Shown here: positions 24,955 to 35,042 of the stretch, piece by piece
Layout: the number at the start of each line of letters is the position of its first letter
Numbering within the stretch: position 1 is the first letter of the stretch
DNA from: Sporosarcina sp. HYO08
Lineage (GTDB): Bacteria; Bacillota; Bacilli; Bacillales_A; Planococcaceae
Direction: 5' to 3'
Assembly: GCF_001563475.1 (NCBI RefSeq)
Contig: NZ_LPUT01000023.1
Location: forward strand, 372,001 to 436,000
DNA length: 64,000 nt
Program-made: the position numbers and the translations under genes
The notes under the pieces: generated by a model
What the model saw: the letters and a program-made list of their open reading frames with translations, nothing else
Told to the model about the DNA's origin: nothing
Databases searched by the model: none

Positions 24955-26220
24955 TCACACCTCCTCATCAATTGATGTTTCTAGAAAATCTCTCCAATTT
25001 GCGTCGTCAGGATTCAATTCAACCAATTTCTTTACGATGACAATAGCTTCTTCACGTCTTCCTTCTTCAAGTAGGAAGTTTGCATACTTACCTAAAAACT
25101 CTTGCTCCTCTTGTAATTCAGCATATGCCTTACGATAGGCTTTGTATGCATCATTATATTGTTCTAAACGTTCATAACTATATGCACGAAAAGCATTTAG
25201 TAGGGGAATTCCCTCATTGGTTGCTTGTTGATACGAAAGTAAATCCAGTAACTCCTCATCTTTTTCTTCCTCATTATACAACGAAGCGAGGGTTATCAAA
25301 GCTTCTACATACTCAGGATCTAAGACAAGCGCTTCTTTCAAATGCACTTCAGCTTGCTCAGGTAATCCAATCTTTAATGCTGATTTCCCAGCCGCCAATT
25401 GAAGCGCTTTGTCAAACTCGTCTCTTCGAATCCCGCGTTTAAATAACTCATAAGCGCCTTTGTCGTCACCCGTTGAAGATAATGCCTCACCCGCAAGCAT
25501 ATATGCCGAGAAATAATCAGGATCCATCTCGAGTAAATCTGTTAGCAATGGTACTGTTCTTTCGGGGCGACCGCTTTGGAAATAGGCAAATGCGGCACCA
25601 AAAATAATATCTGGCGTAGGTGACTTTTCCAAGAGCCTTTCATAATAAGGGATTGCCTCTTCATATGCAGCACCTGCGTTATAGGCTTCAGCCACCCGCG
25701 ATAATAAATCGATGGGTCCGATTTGACCGACTTCCTCAAGCAATTCAAGATAATATTGAATAGCCTCTCCGTATTTCCCTGCATTTAAAAGCAATTCCGC
25801 ATAAGCAAATCGGACAACAGGTTCATGCGGTGCGAGTTTATGCGCTTCTTGAATTTTTGCAAGTGCAGCTTCGGCCATACCAGTCATTTGATAATAGTCA
25901 GCAAGTGCCAACAAAGATTGCACGTACTCTTCGTCTTCTATGGAAATATCCGTTAACAATAAGAGTGCTTCGTCCTCCTGGCCTAACTCAAGCAGGATAC
26001 CCGCGCGATCAATCTTTAATTGCGCCTCGTTCGGCAAATGAAGAAGTAGCACTTCATAAATACGGTCAGCTTCTTCAAGAAAACCATAGTCTATTAAAAG
26101 TCCCGCGGTATCATACAGCAAATCAAAATCAGTTGAAGCAAGCAGCGCTTCAAGTGTTCGCTGTAAAGAAGTGACATCTCCTTCTATTATTTGCCGTTCA
26201 ATTTCTTGCAACTTCCCCAT
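24955..26220 (-). CDS. ypiA: Tetratricopeptide-repeat protein (YpiA-like)
   Basis: A 421-residue protein made almost wholly of TPR helical pairs, for example FLEEADRIYEVLLLHLPNEA, YEEAIPYYERLLEKSPTPD and PEQAEVHLKEALVLDPEYVEA. No signal peptide or membrane segment is visible, so it should be cytoplasmic. It occupies the ypiA position between aroA and ypiB, 36 bp from the aroA stop side. It is probably a protein-binding scaffold; its partners are unknown. Confidence 0.87.
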   Translation of the reverse strand: MGKLQEIERQIIEGDVTSLQRTLEALLASTDFDLLYDTAGLLIDYGFLEEADRIYEVLLLHLPNEAQLKIDRAGILLELGQEDEALLLLTDISIEDEEYVQSLLALADYYQMTGMAEAALAKIQEAHKLAPHEPVVRFAYAELLLNAGKYGEAIQYYLELLEEVGQIGPIDLLSRVAEAYNAGAAYEEAIPYYERLLEKSPTPDIIFGAAFAYFQSGRPERTVPLLTDLLEMDPDYFSAYMLAGEALSSTGDDKGAYELFKRGIRRDEFDKALQLAAGKSALKIGLPEQAEVHLKEALVLDPEYVEALITLASLYNEEEKDEELLDLLSYQQATNEGIPLLNAFRAYSYERLEQYNDAYKAYRKAYAELQEEQEFLGKYANFLLEEGRREEAIVIVKKLVELNPDDANWRDFLETSIDEEV

Positions 26221-26256
26221 ATTTTCACCTGTTCTTTCACAATGTATACATTTGCC

Positions 26257-27564
26257 TTAACCATTTACATTGGATGGACTCGTCAGTTTTTCCAAGTGTT
26301 CGAAAAATGTAGGATACGAAATGTTAATACATGCAACATCTTGAATCGTGATCGGATCTTTCGCAACGATGGATGCAATGGCAGCCATCATCCCGATCCG
26401 ATGATCCCCATAGGAAAACAGTGTTCCGCCCGATAACGGTGTAGGACCATGTATGATCATACCGTCTTCGGTTTCTTCGATATTCGCACCTAACTTCTTT
26501 AACTCCGCAGTAACAGCTGCAATTCGATCCGTTTCTTTGACACGAAGCTCGGCTGCATCTTTGATGATCGTCGTTCCTTTAGCCTGCGTAGCAAGCAGCG
26601 CTATGACAGGAAGTTCGTCAATAAGCCTTGGAATGAGTTCACCTGAAACTTCAGTTCCTTGCAAACGATTATAGGCTACTTTAACTGTACCATAAGGTTC
26701 GCCTATTTCACCCTTTTGATCAACTATTTCAATCGCTGCTCCCATTTTTTCAAGGACATCAAGAATACCCGTTCTCGTTGGATTTAGTCCTACATTGTTA
26801 AATGTAATCCAATTTCCTTCTTTGATCGCTGCGGCGACCATAAAAAATGCTGCCGATGAAATATCGCCGGGTACATGTACATCTGTTCCTTTCAGCTCTG
26901 CCCCGCCTTCAACAGAAACAGTTTTCCCCTTCTGTTCAATGGATACACCAAATTGTTCAAGCATTCTTTCGGTATGATCGCGGGATACTGTTTGTTCGCT
27001 GACAGACGTTTTCCCTTCAGCATTAAGTCCTGCCAATAAAATAGCGGATTTCACTTGGGCACTCGCTACTGGCATCTCATAATCGATCGCTTGTAATGAG
27101 CTTCCTGAAATCGTCAGCGGCAGTAAATTACTATCCGGCTGCCCCTCAATAGAAGCGCCCATTAAGCGCAGCGGCAACGATACACGATTCATCGGTCGTT
27201 TTGACAAGTACTCGTCACCTGTAAGAACAGATGTTACGTTAGAACCTGCAAGGATGCCAAGCATTAGTCTCGCTGTCGTTCCAGAATTCCCAGCATATAG
27301 CTCTCCTTCTGGCATGGTCCAGTTTTTCATGCCTGGGCTATGAATCGTTACATTTGTTCCTTCTCTTTCAATCGAGACGCCAAGCTGCCGAAAAATATCG
27401 ATCGTCCGCAGGCAGTCCTCTCCGTCCAAGAAGCCTGTAATACGCGTTGTTCCTTCGGCAATTGAACCGAGCATGACGGCCCGGTGGGAAATTGACTTGT
27501 CCCCCGGAACCGTTAATTCACCCGTCAGTTGTGAATGATTGAACGCTATCGTTTTCAAATTCAT
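26257..27564 (-). CDS. aroA: 3-phosphoshikimate 1-carboxyvinyltransferase (EPSP synthase)
   Basis: A 435-residue enzyme of the shikimate pathway joining shikimate-3-phosphate and PEP. The N-terminal substrate loop VPGDKSISHRAVML is near residue 22, YAGNSGTTARLM near 92, and RLIDELPVIALLATQA and RVKETDRI follow. The order of residues around SGTTARL suggests a class II (glyphosate-tolerant type) enzyme as in other Firmicutes. ATG at 27564 follows GGGAG; the ORF extends 7 codons further to a TTG at 27585 that overlaps tyrA. It is called aroE in B. subtilis. Confidence 0.96.
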   Translation of the reverse strand: MNLKTIAFNHSQLTGELTVPGDKSISHRAVMLGSIAEGTTRITGFLDGEDCLRTIDIFRQLGVSIEREGTNVTIHSPGMKNWTMPEGELYAGNSGTTARLMLGILAGSNVTSVLTGDEYLSKRPMNRVSLPLRLMGASIEGQPDSNLLPLTISGSSLQAIDYEMPVASAQVKSAILLAGLNAEGKTSVSEQTVSRDHTERMLEQFGVSIEQKGKTVSVEGGAELKGTDVHVPGDISSAAFFMVAAAIKEGNWITFNNVGLNPTRTGILDVLEKMGAAIEIVDQKGEIGEPYGTVKVAYNRLQGTEVSGELIPRLIDELPVIALLATQAKGTTIIKDAAELRVKETDRIAAVTAELKKLGANIEETEDGMIIHGPTPLSGGTLFSYGDHRIGMMAAIASIVAKDPITIQDVACINISYPTFFEHLEKLTSPSNVNG

Positions 27565-27581
27565 TTCCAGCTCCCCTTCGT

Positions 27582-28694
27582 TCAAATAATATGCATCGAA
27601 TAATCGGTTGCTTTCTCCAAGGCCTTTTGGGCATGTTTTCGATCCTCGGCAGTTTGAAAGCTGATCACCAAAATGCCATATACGTCCGTCCGTGTTTCTA
27701 CGATACGAATACTTGTTAAACTAATCCGCTCATCGGCTAAAATCTTTGTGATTTCAGAAATAATACCCGGCGTATCCGGTATGTCAATATGTAAATCAAA
27801 AGGCGTATAAAGGGCACCTTGAACAGCGCCTTTAGAAGTAAGCGGCAAAGTATCTCGAAATTTCTTCGCATCCGCAAAGAATTCATAAATATGGTTTTCA
27901 TCATTCGAGGCGATCATTTGGCGAACTTCGGTCATCTTCTCCATCCAACCATCGATTTGCGTTAATAACTCTTCTTGATTTTGAAGGGTGATATCCCGCC
28001 ACATCACCGGATCCGCTGATGCAATTCTCGTAATATCACGGAAACCTCCCGCGGCTAACTGTTTCACAAACGGCTGGTGTTCGTGTTGATCTTCAAGTCT
28101 GCCAACGAGCGAAGATGCCACGATATGAGGGAAATGGCTAACAATGGCCGTCATTCGATCGTGTTCTATCGCATCGAGGACGACAATTTTCCCTTTTGTC
28201 GGCAGCAGCAAATGCCGCATTCTTTGGATTTGCTCTTCATCCGCCGTGTGGGAAGGGGTCAACACATAATAGGCATTTTCAAACAAGTGTCCTAACGCTG
28301 CAGAAACACCGCTTTTATGAGAACCCGCCATCGGATGCCCCCCAATGACAATGATCCCTTTTTCAATTAAGTTCGCAGCTGCATCCATAATTGGTTTTTT
28401 TGTACTTCCGGTATCAGAAATAATCACATTCTCTTTTAACTTCCAAGTTTCGGCTTCTTGTAATAACCTCACCGTCGTATTGACAGGTGTTGCAAAAATA
28501 ATTACGTCGGCATTTCGGCATGCCGCTTCCGCCGACGGTGCAATGGTGTCAATGATGCCTCTTCGGTAAGCCTCATCCGCCGTTTGATAAGATCGGTCAA
28601 AGCCGATTACGTGAAGATTGGCATTTCTTTTCAGCGCCAGACCAAGCGAACCGCCAATTAGGCCTAATCCAATGATGGCTACGTTTTCTTTCAT
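27582..28694 (-). CDS. tyrA: Prephenate dehydrogenase with C-terminal ACT domain
   Basis: A 370-residue NAD-dependent enzyme converting prephenate to 4-hydroxyphenylpyruvate for tyrosine. The N-terminal Rossmann loop is IGLGLIGGSLGLALKR. The catalytic region includes IVIGGHPMAGSHKSG and ATPVNTTV. A C-terminal ACT domain (LHIDIPDTPGIISEITKILADERISLTSIRI) suggests tyrosine feedback. ATG at 28694 is preferred over the longer ORF to 28715, which overlaps hisC; B. subtilis TyrA begins at the corresponding point. Confidence 0.95.
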   Translation of the reverse strand: MKENVAIIGLGLIGGSLGLALKRNANLHVIGFDRSYQTADEAYRRGIIDTIAPSAEAACRNADVIIFATPVNTTVRLLQEAETWKLKENVIISDTGSTKKPIMDAAANLIEKGIIVIGGHPMAGSHKSGVSAALGHLFENAYYVLTPSHTADEEQIQRMRHLLLPTKGKIVVLDAIEHDRMTAIVSHFPHIVASSLVGRLEDQHEHQPFVKQLAAGGFRDITRIASADPVMWRDITLQNQEELLTQIDGWMEKMTEVRQMIASNDENHIYEFFADAKKFRDTLPLTSKGAVQGALYTPFDLHIDIPDTPGIISEITKILADERISLTSIRIVETRTDVYGILVISFQTAEDRKHAQKALEKATDYSMHII

Positions 28695-28699
28695 TTGTC

Positions 28700-29791
28700 T
28701 TACCCTTCCATCCACAAACGATCAAAAGCTTGAAACAGTTTGTCATTCTGTTCTTCTGAACCAATCGTTATACGTACAAAGCCAGGTATCCCAAGCGCAT
28801 TTCCACTTCTCACGATCAATCCATCGTGTAAAAGTTTTTCGGATGCGACGTCCGTATCGTTTGGTACTTCCATTAAAACAAAATTGGTTTCAGAATCGTA
28901 CAAACGAATGTTTTTTTCTTGTGCATATTGTTTAAATCTTTCTCTTTGCTGGTGGTTTAACGCACGGCACTGCTCGATGAATGCTTCATCTTCTATTGCT
29001 TTTTCGGCAACACTGAGTGCAAAGGAGTTATTATTGAAAGGGTTTCGAACTTTGTTTAACTCTGTGATGATTGTCGGATCACTGATCGCGTAGCCGATTC
29101 GATAAGCTGCAAGACCATACGCTTTTGAAAATGTACGTAAAATACTAATATTTGAAAATTGGTTAAGCCAAGTCATCGAATCTACATGTCCGGGATCGGT
29201 AATATACTCGAAATAAGCCTCATCCAATACGACTAATACATCGCTTGGCACTTTTTCAAGAAATGATTTTAGGTCATCGCTTGGGATTAAATTCCCCGTC
29301 GGATTGTTCGGGTTACAAATCCAAACGACAGCCGTCTGCTCATCGATTGCCTGCAAAAAACCATCCAGATCATGCTGTCCATTGTCGGTGAGCGGAATTT
29401 CACGAATTTCCGCGCCTTCGATTTTGGCATTATGCGCATATTGCGGAAATGTCGTAGCCGCCATAACCGTATTCGTATCAGGTCCTAAAAGTGCCCTTGA
29501 AATGATCGTAACGATTTCATCTGAGCCGTTTCCAAATAAAATTGCACCTTCATCTACACCATGTTTCTCGGCAAGTTTACCGCGCAATGATGCTGCAAAA
29601 CCATCCGGATAAATTTCAGTATGGATGGAAGCAGAATTGATCCACTCTTGTACAGACGGTGCACAGCCGTATGGATTCTCATTCGAGGCAAGCTTTACGA
29701 CTTCTTTTAATCCATAATGCTGAATGACATCTTCGATCGATCTCCCCGGCTTATAAGGCGTAATCTCTTGTAATGCTTTAACCCATTTCAT
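28700..29791 (-). CDS. hisC: Histidinol-phosphate/aromatic aminotransferase
   Basis: A 363-residue PLP aminotransferase. LASNENPYGCAPSVQ near residue 35, CNPNNPTGNLI near 160, and the PLP-lysine segment RTFSKAYGLAAYRIGYAI near 220 are clear. In Bacillus this enzyme serves both histidine and tyrosine/phenylalanine synthesis. ATG at 29791 has GGGGGG 6 bases upstream; the open frame continues 67 codons upstream through aroH, which is not coding. It lies 31 bp after aroH: the trp genes that separate the two in B. subtilis are absent. Confidence 0.95.
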   Translation of the reverse strand: MKWVKALQEITPYKPGRSIEDVIQHYGLKEVVKLASNENPYGCAPSVQEWINSASIHTEIYPDGFAASLRGKLAEKHGVDEGAILFGNGSDEIVTIISRALLGPDTNTVMAATTFPQYAHNAKIEGAEIREIPLTDNGQHDLDGFLQAIDEQTAVVWICNPNNPTGNLIPSDDLKSFLEKVPSDVLVVLDEAYFEYITDPGHVDSMTWLNQFSNISILRTFSKAYGLAAYRIGYAISDPTIITELNKVRNPFNNNSFALSVAEKAIEDEAFIEQCRALNHQQRERFKQYAQEKNIRLYDSETNFVLMEVPNDTDVASEKLLHDGLIVRSGNALGIPGFVRITIGSEEQNDKLFQAFDRLWMEG

Positions 29792-29822
29792 CAAAATCCC
29801 CCCGTTTAGTCCGATACATATA

Positions 29823-30188
29823 TTACTTTTGTAAATCTGGTCGCAATTTAACCGCATCGTTTTGGTAAACATGCTGTATATAGCGTTGTGGTACATCTGT
29901 ATTAACATGCATAAGAACGCGAATGCAACGCGGCAGTGCCCCTGGAATATCCATTTCATGCGTGCACATAACAGGCACGTATTTCCAGCCATCGATTGAA
30001 CGAACAGCTTTCGCAGGAAACGTCGAGTGAATGTCTGTCGTTGTAGAGATCAAAACCGAAATAATATCTTTCGGCAATACTTTGTTTACTTCGGCAAGTT
30101 CAATGACAAGCGCTTCCGTCGCCGCCAACACATCTTCACTTTCATCGCGTTGGACGGTCGTTGCACCTCTTAATCCCCTAACCATCAT
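29823..30188 (-). CDS. aroH: Chorismate mutase (AroH type)
   Basis: A 121-residue trimeric chorismate mutase giving prephenate. MVRGLRGATTVQRDE contains the substrate arginine of the Bacillus enzyme, and FPAKAVRSIDGWKYVPVMCTHEMDIPG plus RVLMHVNTDVPQRYIQHVY complete the fold. ATG at 30188 is preferred (GGGAG 9 bases before); ATG at 30197 is also in frame. The start overlaps the aroB stop by 11 bases. Confidence 0.95.
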   Translation of the reverse strand: MMVRGLRGATTVQRDESEDVLAATEALVIELAEVNKVLPKDIISVLISTTTDIHSTFPAKAVRSIDGWKYVPVMCTHEMDIPGALPRCIRVLMHVNTDVPQRYIQHVYQNDAVKLRPDLQK

Positions 30189-31293
30189 TTTTCCCATCTC
30201 CCTTTTTTATCCGTTCCCTTAATTGATGAAAAGCAGCATCACACGAAGCTTTTGTTAGTTCTTTTACAATAGGCTGTCCAACCTTTTCCAGCAGGACAAA
30301 ATGCCATTTTCCATGGGATGCCTTTTTATCTTTATCCATATATTCTGCAAACTCTTCAAAGTCATAGTCCATAATCGGTTGGAATGTATAGCCGTTCTTC
30401 CTTGCAAAGTCTATGAAGCGATTCGTTAATTGTGCAGAGACGCCGCCTTCTGATTCGCTCAATAACAAGCTGTAAGCCATGCCGATCATGACCGATTCAC
30501 CGTGGCTTAATCCGCCAAATCCACAAATGGCTTCCACAGCATGGCCAAATGTATGGCCAAAATTAAGAAACTTTCGGCTAGAATGCTCGAATTCGTCTTC
30601 TTCAACGATCTTTGCTTTCACTTGTATGCCTTTTAACAACTCTACCTGTAGCCAATCGATCGACGGTTCTGTAAATGACGGCTCATTTAATAGTTCTTCC
30701 GTCCAATTTTCATCCGAAATAAAGGCATGCTTTAACAATTCCGCCATGCCAGAACGAACTTCTACTGGCGGTAACGTTTTGAATAGTTCGGTCTGAAACA
30801 GTACACCTAAAGGCTGATGAAAAGCACCGACCATGTTTTTTCCTTCCGGCATATTGATCGCAGTTTTTCCGCCTACAGCACTATCGTGCGCTAAAATCGT
30901 TGTTGGACAATGAAGATAACGGATCCCGCGCATAAATGTTGCGGCAACAAATCCTGTTAAATCACCGCATGCACCACCGCCAAATGCAATGAGCAATGAA
31001 TTTCTTGTGAAACCTTTATTTAACAAAAAAGATAGACATTCAAGGTAAACAGCGGATGTTTTGCAGCTTTCCCCAGAAGGCACTAATTTGACAGCAACTT
31101 CCGAATTCGTTACTTCTAGTGCGTCCAGCAAGAGCGGCAAATGGATTTCCGCTACCTGCTGGTCGGCAATAATGGCTATGTGATCGGCACTGCCCAGAAG
31201 ATCCTGGTATTCCGTTGCCAATAACTGGTATGTATCTGAACCAATATGCACATCGTAAGCATGATTTTGAATACCGACTGTCAACTTTCCCAT
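30178..31293 (-). CDS. aroB: 3-dehydroquinate synthase
   Basis: A 371-residue NAD- and metal-dependent enzyme, second step of the shikimate pathway. Hallmarks are IAFGGGACGDLTGFVAATFMRG near residue 105, PTTILAHDSAVGGKTAIN, the zinc-ligand segment EEDEFEHSSRKFLNFGHTFGHAVE and GLSHGESVMIGM. ATG at 31293 follows AAGGAG by 7 bases. The frame stays open 36 codons upstream through the end of aroC, without support. The aroC stop is adjacent (31295). Confidence 0.96.
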   Translation of the reverse strand: MGKLTVGIQNHAYDVHIGSDTYQLLATEYQDLLGSADHIAIIADQQVAEIHLPLLLDALEVTNSEVAVKLVPSGESCKTSAVYLECLSFLLNKGFTRNSLLIAFGGGACGDLTGFVAATFMRGIRYLHCPTTILAHDSAVGGKTAINMPEGKNMVGAFHQPLGVLFQTELFKTLPPVEVRSGMAELLKHAFISDENWTEELLNEPSFTEPSIDWLQVELLKGIQVKAKIVEEDEFEHSSRKFLNFGHTFGHAVEAICGFGGLSHGESVMIGMAYSLLLSESEGGVSAQLTNRFIDFARKNGYTFQPIMDYDFEEFAEYMDKDKKASHGKWHFVLLEKVGQPIVKELTKASCDAAFHQLRERIKKGDGKNDG

Positions 31294-31294
31294 A

Positions 31295-32476
31295 TTAAAA
31301 CTCCTTGACATATTGTCTGTATTGGTCGATCTCCCTTTTGAGTCCATCCATTGTGTCGGAACGGAACTCTTCCATAATCGCTTTAGCCATTTCAGTTGCA
31401 ATCACATGCTCAGCCACGACCGATGCGGCTGGTACTGCGCAAGGGTCAGAACGTTCAATTGTTGCTGCAAACGGCTCCTTCGTATCGATATCAACACTTT
31501 CAAGCGGTTTATATAATGTTGGGATCGGCTTCATAACCCCTCGAACGACAATTGGCATTCCAGTCGTCATTCCACCTTCAAGCCCGCCTAATCGGTTCGA
31601 TTTACGGTAATAGCCCCGCTCCTCGCTCCAAGCAATTTCATCATGCACTTCACTGCCCGGTCTTCTTGCCACTTCAAAGCCAAGACCGATTTCTACACCT
31701 TTAAATGCGTTAATGCTCATCATAGCACCCGCAAGTTTGCCATCCATTTTACGGTCAAACTGTACATAGCTGCCAATTCCTGGCGGACAGCCTTCAATGA
31801 TCACTTCAACGGTACCACCTAGTGTATCACCGCGTCCTTTGATCTCATCGATCGCTTGTACCATTTGCTTTGAGGCTGCTGGATCTGCGCAGTAGACAGG
31901 ATCTTGCTCGATCGTTTCGCGCAGCTCTTCTATCGTTACATCTGCATATGTATTCGGATCTGTTTGAATTCCGCCGATTTCAGTGACATGCGCGACCGTA
32001 TGAATGCCCAGCTCTCGTAAAAACTGTTTGGCAACCGCACCGATCGCCACACGCATTGTCGTTTCGCGCGCTGAAGAACGTTCTAAAACATTGCGTAAAT
32101 CACGATGTCCGTACTTCATGCCCCCGACTAAATCTGCATGGCCTGGTCTTGGTCTCGTAATCTGCCTTTTAATATCTTCCGGATTCACATCTTCAGATAA
32201 CGGCTCAATGCCCATAATGCTTGTCCAATGCTTCCAATCATCATTCACAACAGAAAGTGTTACGGGTGAACCGATTGTTTTCCCATGACGAACACCTGAA
32301 GAAATGACAACTTGGTCTTTTTCAATTTGCATCCGTCTTCCACGCCCATGACCGCCTTGGCGCCTTTTCAGTTCTTTATTAATCATTTCAGCTGTTAGCT
32401 CCATTTGAGCGGGTAGTCCTTCGATAATAGCCGTCAATTGTGGTCCATGCGATTCACCAGCTGTAAAATATCTCAT
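31295..32476 (-). CDS. aroC: Chorismate synthase
   Basis: A 393-residue FMN-dependent enzyme making chorismate from EPSP. The start region [22 protein letters not shown], the [17 protein letters not shown] signature near 38-54, [23 protein letters not shown] and the C-terminal [17 protein letters not shown] are all present. AAGGAGG lies 7 bases upstream. Named aroF in B. subtilis. It follows cheR by about 100 bp and is coupled to aroB. Confidence 0.97.
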   Translation of the reverse strand: MRYFTAGESHGPQLTAIIEGLPAQMELTAEMINKELKRRQGGHGRGRRMQIEKDQVVISSGVRHGKTIGSPVTLSVVNDDWKHWTSIMGIEPLSEDVNPEDIKRQITRPRPGHADLVGGMKYGHRDLRNVLERSSARETTMRVAIGAVAKQFLRELGIHTVAHVTEIGGIQTDPNTYADVTIEELRETIEQDPVYCADPAASKQMVQAIDEIKGRGDTLGGTVEVIIEGCPPGIGSYVQFDRKMDGKLAGAMMSINAFKGVEIGLGFEVARRPGSEVHDEIAWSEERGYYRKSNRLGGLEGGMTTGMPIVVRGVMKPIPTLYKPLESVDIDTKEPFAATIERSDPCAVPAASVVAEHVIATEMAKAIMEEFRSDTMDGLKREIDQYRQYVKEF

Positions 32477-32577
32477 CTTTTTTCCTCCTTATCACCTGCA
32501 TCAAAACAAAACGATTTTATCCACTTTATCAAACTAAATGTGTTTTGACTATGCTTTTATTAAAAATATCTATCCAT

Positions 32578-33348
32578 TTAGACTTTTCTATAAAAGAAAG
32601 TTTCAATAGATTCAAAACCGTATTGACCCGGATTAAAAATTTGTTCTGTACTTCCGACAAATAACACACCGCCCGGCTTTAGTGACTTTGAAAAGTTTGT
32701 GTAAATTTGATCTTTCGCTTCATCCGTAAAGTAGATCATCACATTGCGGCAGACGATTAAATCAAAACCACTTTCATAACGATCATGCAGCAAATTATGT
32801 TGTTTGAAGGTAACTGTTCGAAGAATTTCGTCTTTTACTTTGAAAAAACGACCTTCTTTTTCAAAATACTTTTGAACAATTTTCCTTGGGACTTCTTTTA
32901 AAGATTTCTCTGGATAGACCCCGTTCTTTGCTGTTTGAATCACACCTTGATCGAGATCTGTTGCCAAGATAGAGATATCCTTTAACGGAACATGTGTGGA
33001 AAGTGTCATTGCAATTGAATAAGGCTCTTCACCTGTAGAGCATGCTGCACTCCAAATTTTCAGCTTTGGATTATTCGCTAGTAAACTTGGAAATATCTTT
33101 TGCTCAAGCACTTCCCAGCGCTGTGCATTCCGATAAAATTCAGAGACATTAATTGTCATTCGATCTAAAAACTCGTCAAGCAGTTCGCGATCCGTCTGTA
33201 AGGCTTGGGCGTATTCCGTAAAATTCCGATAACCCCGACGTTCATATAGTGAAGTCAAGCGTCTTTTCATTTGGGCCTCTTTATACATTGATAAGTCTAT
33301 CTTTGTCTTATTTTTAATGTTTCTTACGAATGTCGTGTAATCTGGCAA
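32578..33348 (-). CDS. cheR: Chemotaxis protein methyltransferase
   Basis: A 256-residue CheR. The N-terminal alpha-helical domain with RRLTSLYERRGY precedes the SAM-binding domain (WSAACSTGEEPYSIAMTL near 100; LIVCRNVMIYFTDEAKDQI near 195). It methylates glutamates on chemoreceptors, implying a motile cell. The start is probably TTG at 33348 behind GGAG. Its location between ndk and aroC matches B. subtilis, far from the main chemotaxis operon. Confidence 0.94.
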   Translation of the reverse strand: MPDYTTFVRNIKNKTKIDLSMYKEAQMKRRLTSLYERRGYRNFTEYAQALQTDRELLDEFLDRMTINVSEFYRNAQRWEVLEQKIFPSLLANNPKLKIWSAACSTGEEPYSIAMTLSTHVPLKDISILATDLDQGVIQTAKNGVYPEKSLKEVPRKIVQKYFEKEGRFFKVKDEILRTVTFKQHNLLHDRYESGFDLIVCRNVMIYFTDEAKDQIYTNFSKSLKPGGVLFVGSTEQIFNPGQYGFESIETFFYRKV

Positions 33349-33386
33349 TACCGCTCACTCTCCATTCCATTATGTATTGATTGGAT

Positions 33387-33426
33387 AACAAAAAAACAGC
33401 CTGCGTTTAACCGCTTGGCTGTTTTT
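33387..33426. terminator. Terminator downstream of ndk
   Basis: Stem AAAAACAGCC (33392-33401) with GGCTGTTTTT (33417-33426), 15-base loop, T run on both sides. It lies between the ndk stop and cheR, so cheR-aro expression needs read-through or its own promoter. Confidence 0.8.
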
Positions 33427-33471
33427 AATCAATCAATTACGCCTCGGCATAATTGCATCAAGTTAAATGGA

Positions 33472-33918
33472 TTAGTTAACCCAGCTGTTCATTGATTTGT
33501 CGTAAGACACTAGTTCTTCTTCTTTAAAGAACAGACCAATTTCACGAACCGCAGATTCTGGAGAGTCAGAACCGTGAATAATATTTTTTCCAACAGTTAC
33601 TGCGAAATCTCCACGAATTGTACCTGGTGCAGATTCTTTCGGGTTTGTAGCACCCATCATTAAACGTGCAGTTGAGATCACATTTTCACCTTCCCAAACC
33701 ATTGCAAAAACTGGTCCTGAAGTGATGAAGTCTACAAGCTCGCCAAAGAATGGACGTTCTTTATGCTCTCCGTAGTGCTGCTCTGCAAGCTCTTGAGAGA
33801 TTTGCATTAGCTTTCCACCTACTAGTTGGAAGCCTTTGTTTTCAAAGCGGCTAACGATGTCACCGATGACATTGCGTTGTACGCCGTCTGGTTTAACCAT
33901 TAAAAATGTTCTTTCCAA
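33472..33918 (-). CDS. ndk: Nucleoside diphosphate kinase
   Basis: A 148-residue NDP kinase. [29 protein letters not shown] opens the protein (described in parts: KPDGVQR binds ATP), and the phospho-histidine is in [12 protein letters not shown] near residue 115. TTG at 33918 is the start because AGGAG lies 8 bases upstream and the resulting protein has the family length; the open frame to 33960 adds 14 residues with no support. It transfers phosphate between NTPs and NDPs. Confidence 0.96.
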   Translation of the reverse strand: MERTFLMVKPDGVQRNVIGDIVSRFENKGFQLVGGKLMQISQELAEQHYGEHKERPFFGELVDFITSGPVFAMVWEGENVISTARLMMGATNPKESAPGTIRGDFAVTVGKNIIHGSDSPESAVREIGLFFKEEELVSYDKSMNSWVN

Positions 33919-34043
33919 TGTTAACACTCCTCGTCTGATATGTAGCGGGATATTTCCCAATTGATCGTACCACCATGCGGAAAATCTTTCAACTAATAAA
34001 CGGCGTATCTCCCATTAGCAGGGAGACCCACTGCTCATTAGGC

Positions 34044-35018
34044 TCAATAATTTCGTTTTCCGATAAAAGCAGCGATTTGCTCGAATGCTTTCTTAGCTTC
34101 TCCATCTGGTAATGACTCTATTTCTCGCAGCGCTTTTTGTAAGTACAGATCACTTACCGCCTGCGCTTTTTCAATTCCGCCTGAACGTCGAATGTATGTA
34201 AGCATCTGGTCTCTTTCTTGTTCTGTAAGCGTCCCATCAAATGAACGTTCCATATAAAACTGAAAGCTTGGATCTTCCTTTATGTAAAATATTGGTAATG
34301 TTAAATGACCATTCAATAAGTCACTGCCTGCCGGCTTGCCAAGCTCTTCGTCCGTCGATGTGATGTCTAAAATATCATCGATGATTTGAAAAGCCATACC
34401 AGCAAAATAACCGAAGCGGCGCAGCCGTCTTACTGTCGCTTGGTCAGCACCTGAGACAAGCGCACCTAACTCACAGCTCGACGATAAAAGTAATGCCGTT
34501 TTTCTCTTAATGCGCCGTAAATAATCGCGGACTGTTTGCTCTGGTTTTCGTTGATAGTCAATTTGAATGATTTCACCTTTACAAATTTCTAACATTGTTT
34601 CCGCTAACAGTTGATGGACTTCGGGGATTTCAATTTCTCCAATGGAGGTAAGCGCACGCGAAAAGATAAAATCTCCCGTATACATAGCAATCCGATTGTC
34701 CCATCTTGCCTTGACCGTTTTAAACCCCCTGCGCATATCGGAATCATCAATAACATCGTCATGGACAAGTGATCCCATATGCACAAGTTCAAGAGACACT
34801 GCTACTTTCCCGACTTCTTCCAAGGAGTATTTTCCAAATTTAGAAGCAAGGATCACAAAAATTGGACGAATTCTCTTTCCACCAGCACGCAGTAAAAGTA
34901 ACGATGCTTGTCGAATAATAGGAGAAGATGAATCGACGGATCGTTCAAGTTCCTTTTCGATATAATTAAGATCCTTCCGGAAATGAGTGTAAAGTGCCAT
35001 TAACTTCATTTTCTCCAA
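34044..35018 (-). CDS. hepT: Heptaprenyl diphosphate synthase component II
   Basis: A 324-residue trans-prenyltransferase catalytic subunit. First aspartate-rich motif SLVHDDVIDDSDMRRG near residue 85, second motif IIDDILDITSTDEELGKP near 215, and the GGKRIRP isopentenyl-diphosphate site near 47. It makes the C35 side chain of menaquinone-7 with HepS. The start is probably TTG at 35018 behind AAGG; a later ATG is possible. It sits in the hepS-menG-hepT order of Bacillus. Confidence 0.94.
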   Translation of the reverse strand: MEKMKLMALYTHFRKDLNYIEKELERSVDSSSPIIRQASLLLLRAGGKRIRPIFVILASKFGKYSLEEVGKVAVSLELVHMGSLVHDDVIDDSDMRRGFKTVKARWDNRIAMYTGDFIFSRALTSIGEIEIPEVHQLLAETMLEICKGEIIQIDYQRKPEQTVRDYLRRIKRKTALLLSSSCELGALVSGADQATVRRLRRFGYFAGMAFQIIDDILDITSTDEELGKPAGSDLLNGHLTLPIFYIKEDPSFQFYMERSFDGTLTEQERDQMLTYIRRSGGIEKAQAVSDLYLQKALREIESLPDGEAKKAFEQIAAFIGKRNY

Positions 35019-35042
35019 ATCGATAACCTTCCCCTACGGCAA

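Noticed and set aside
29792-29992. 67-residue N-terminal extension of hisC
   Set aside because: It overlaps aroH, has no ribosome site, and the ATG at 29791 has a clear one and gives the family length.
33961-34043. Hairpin TCTCCC/GGGAGA between hepT and ndk
   Set aside because: Only 6 bp and no T run; not a convincing terminator.
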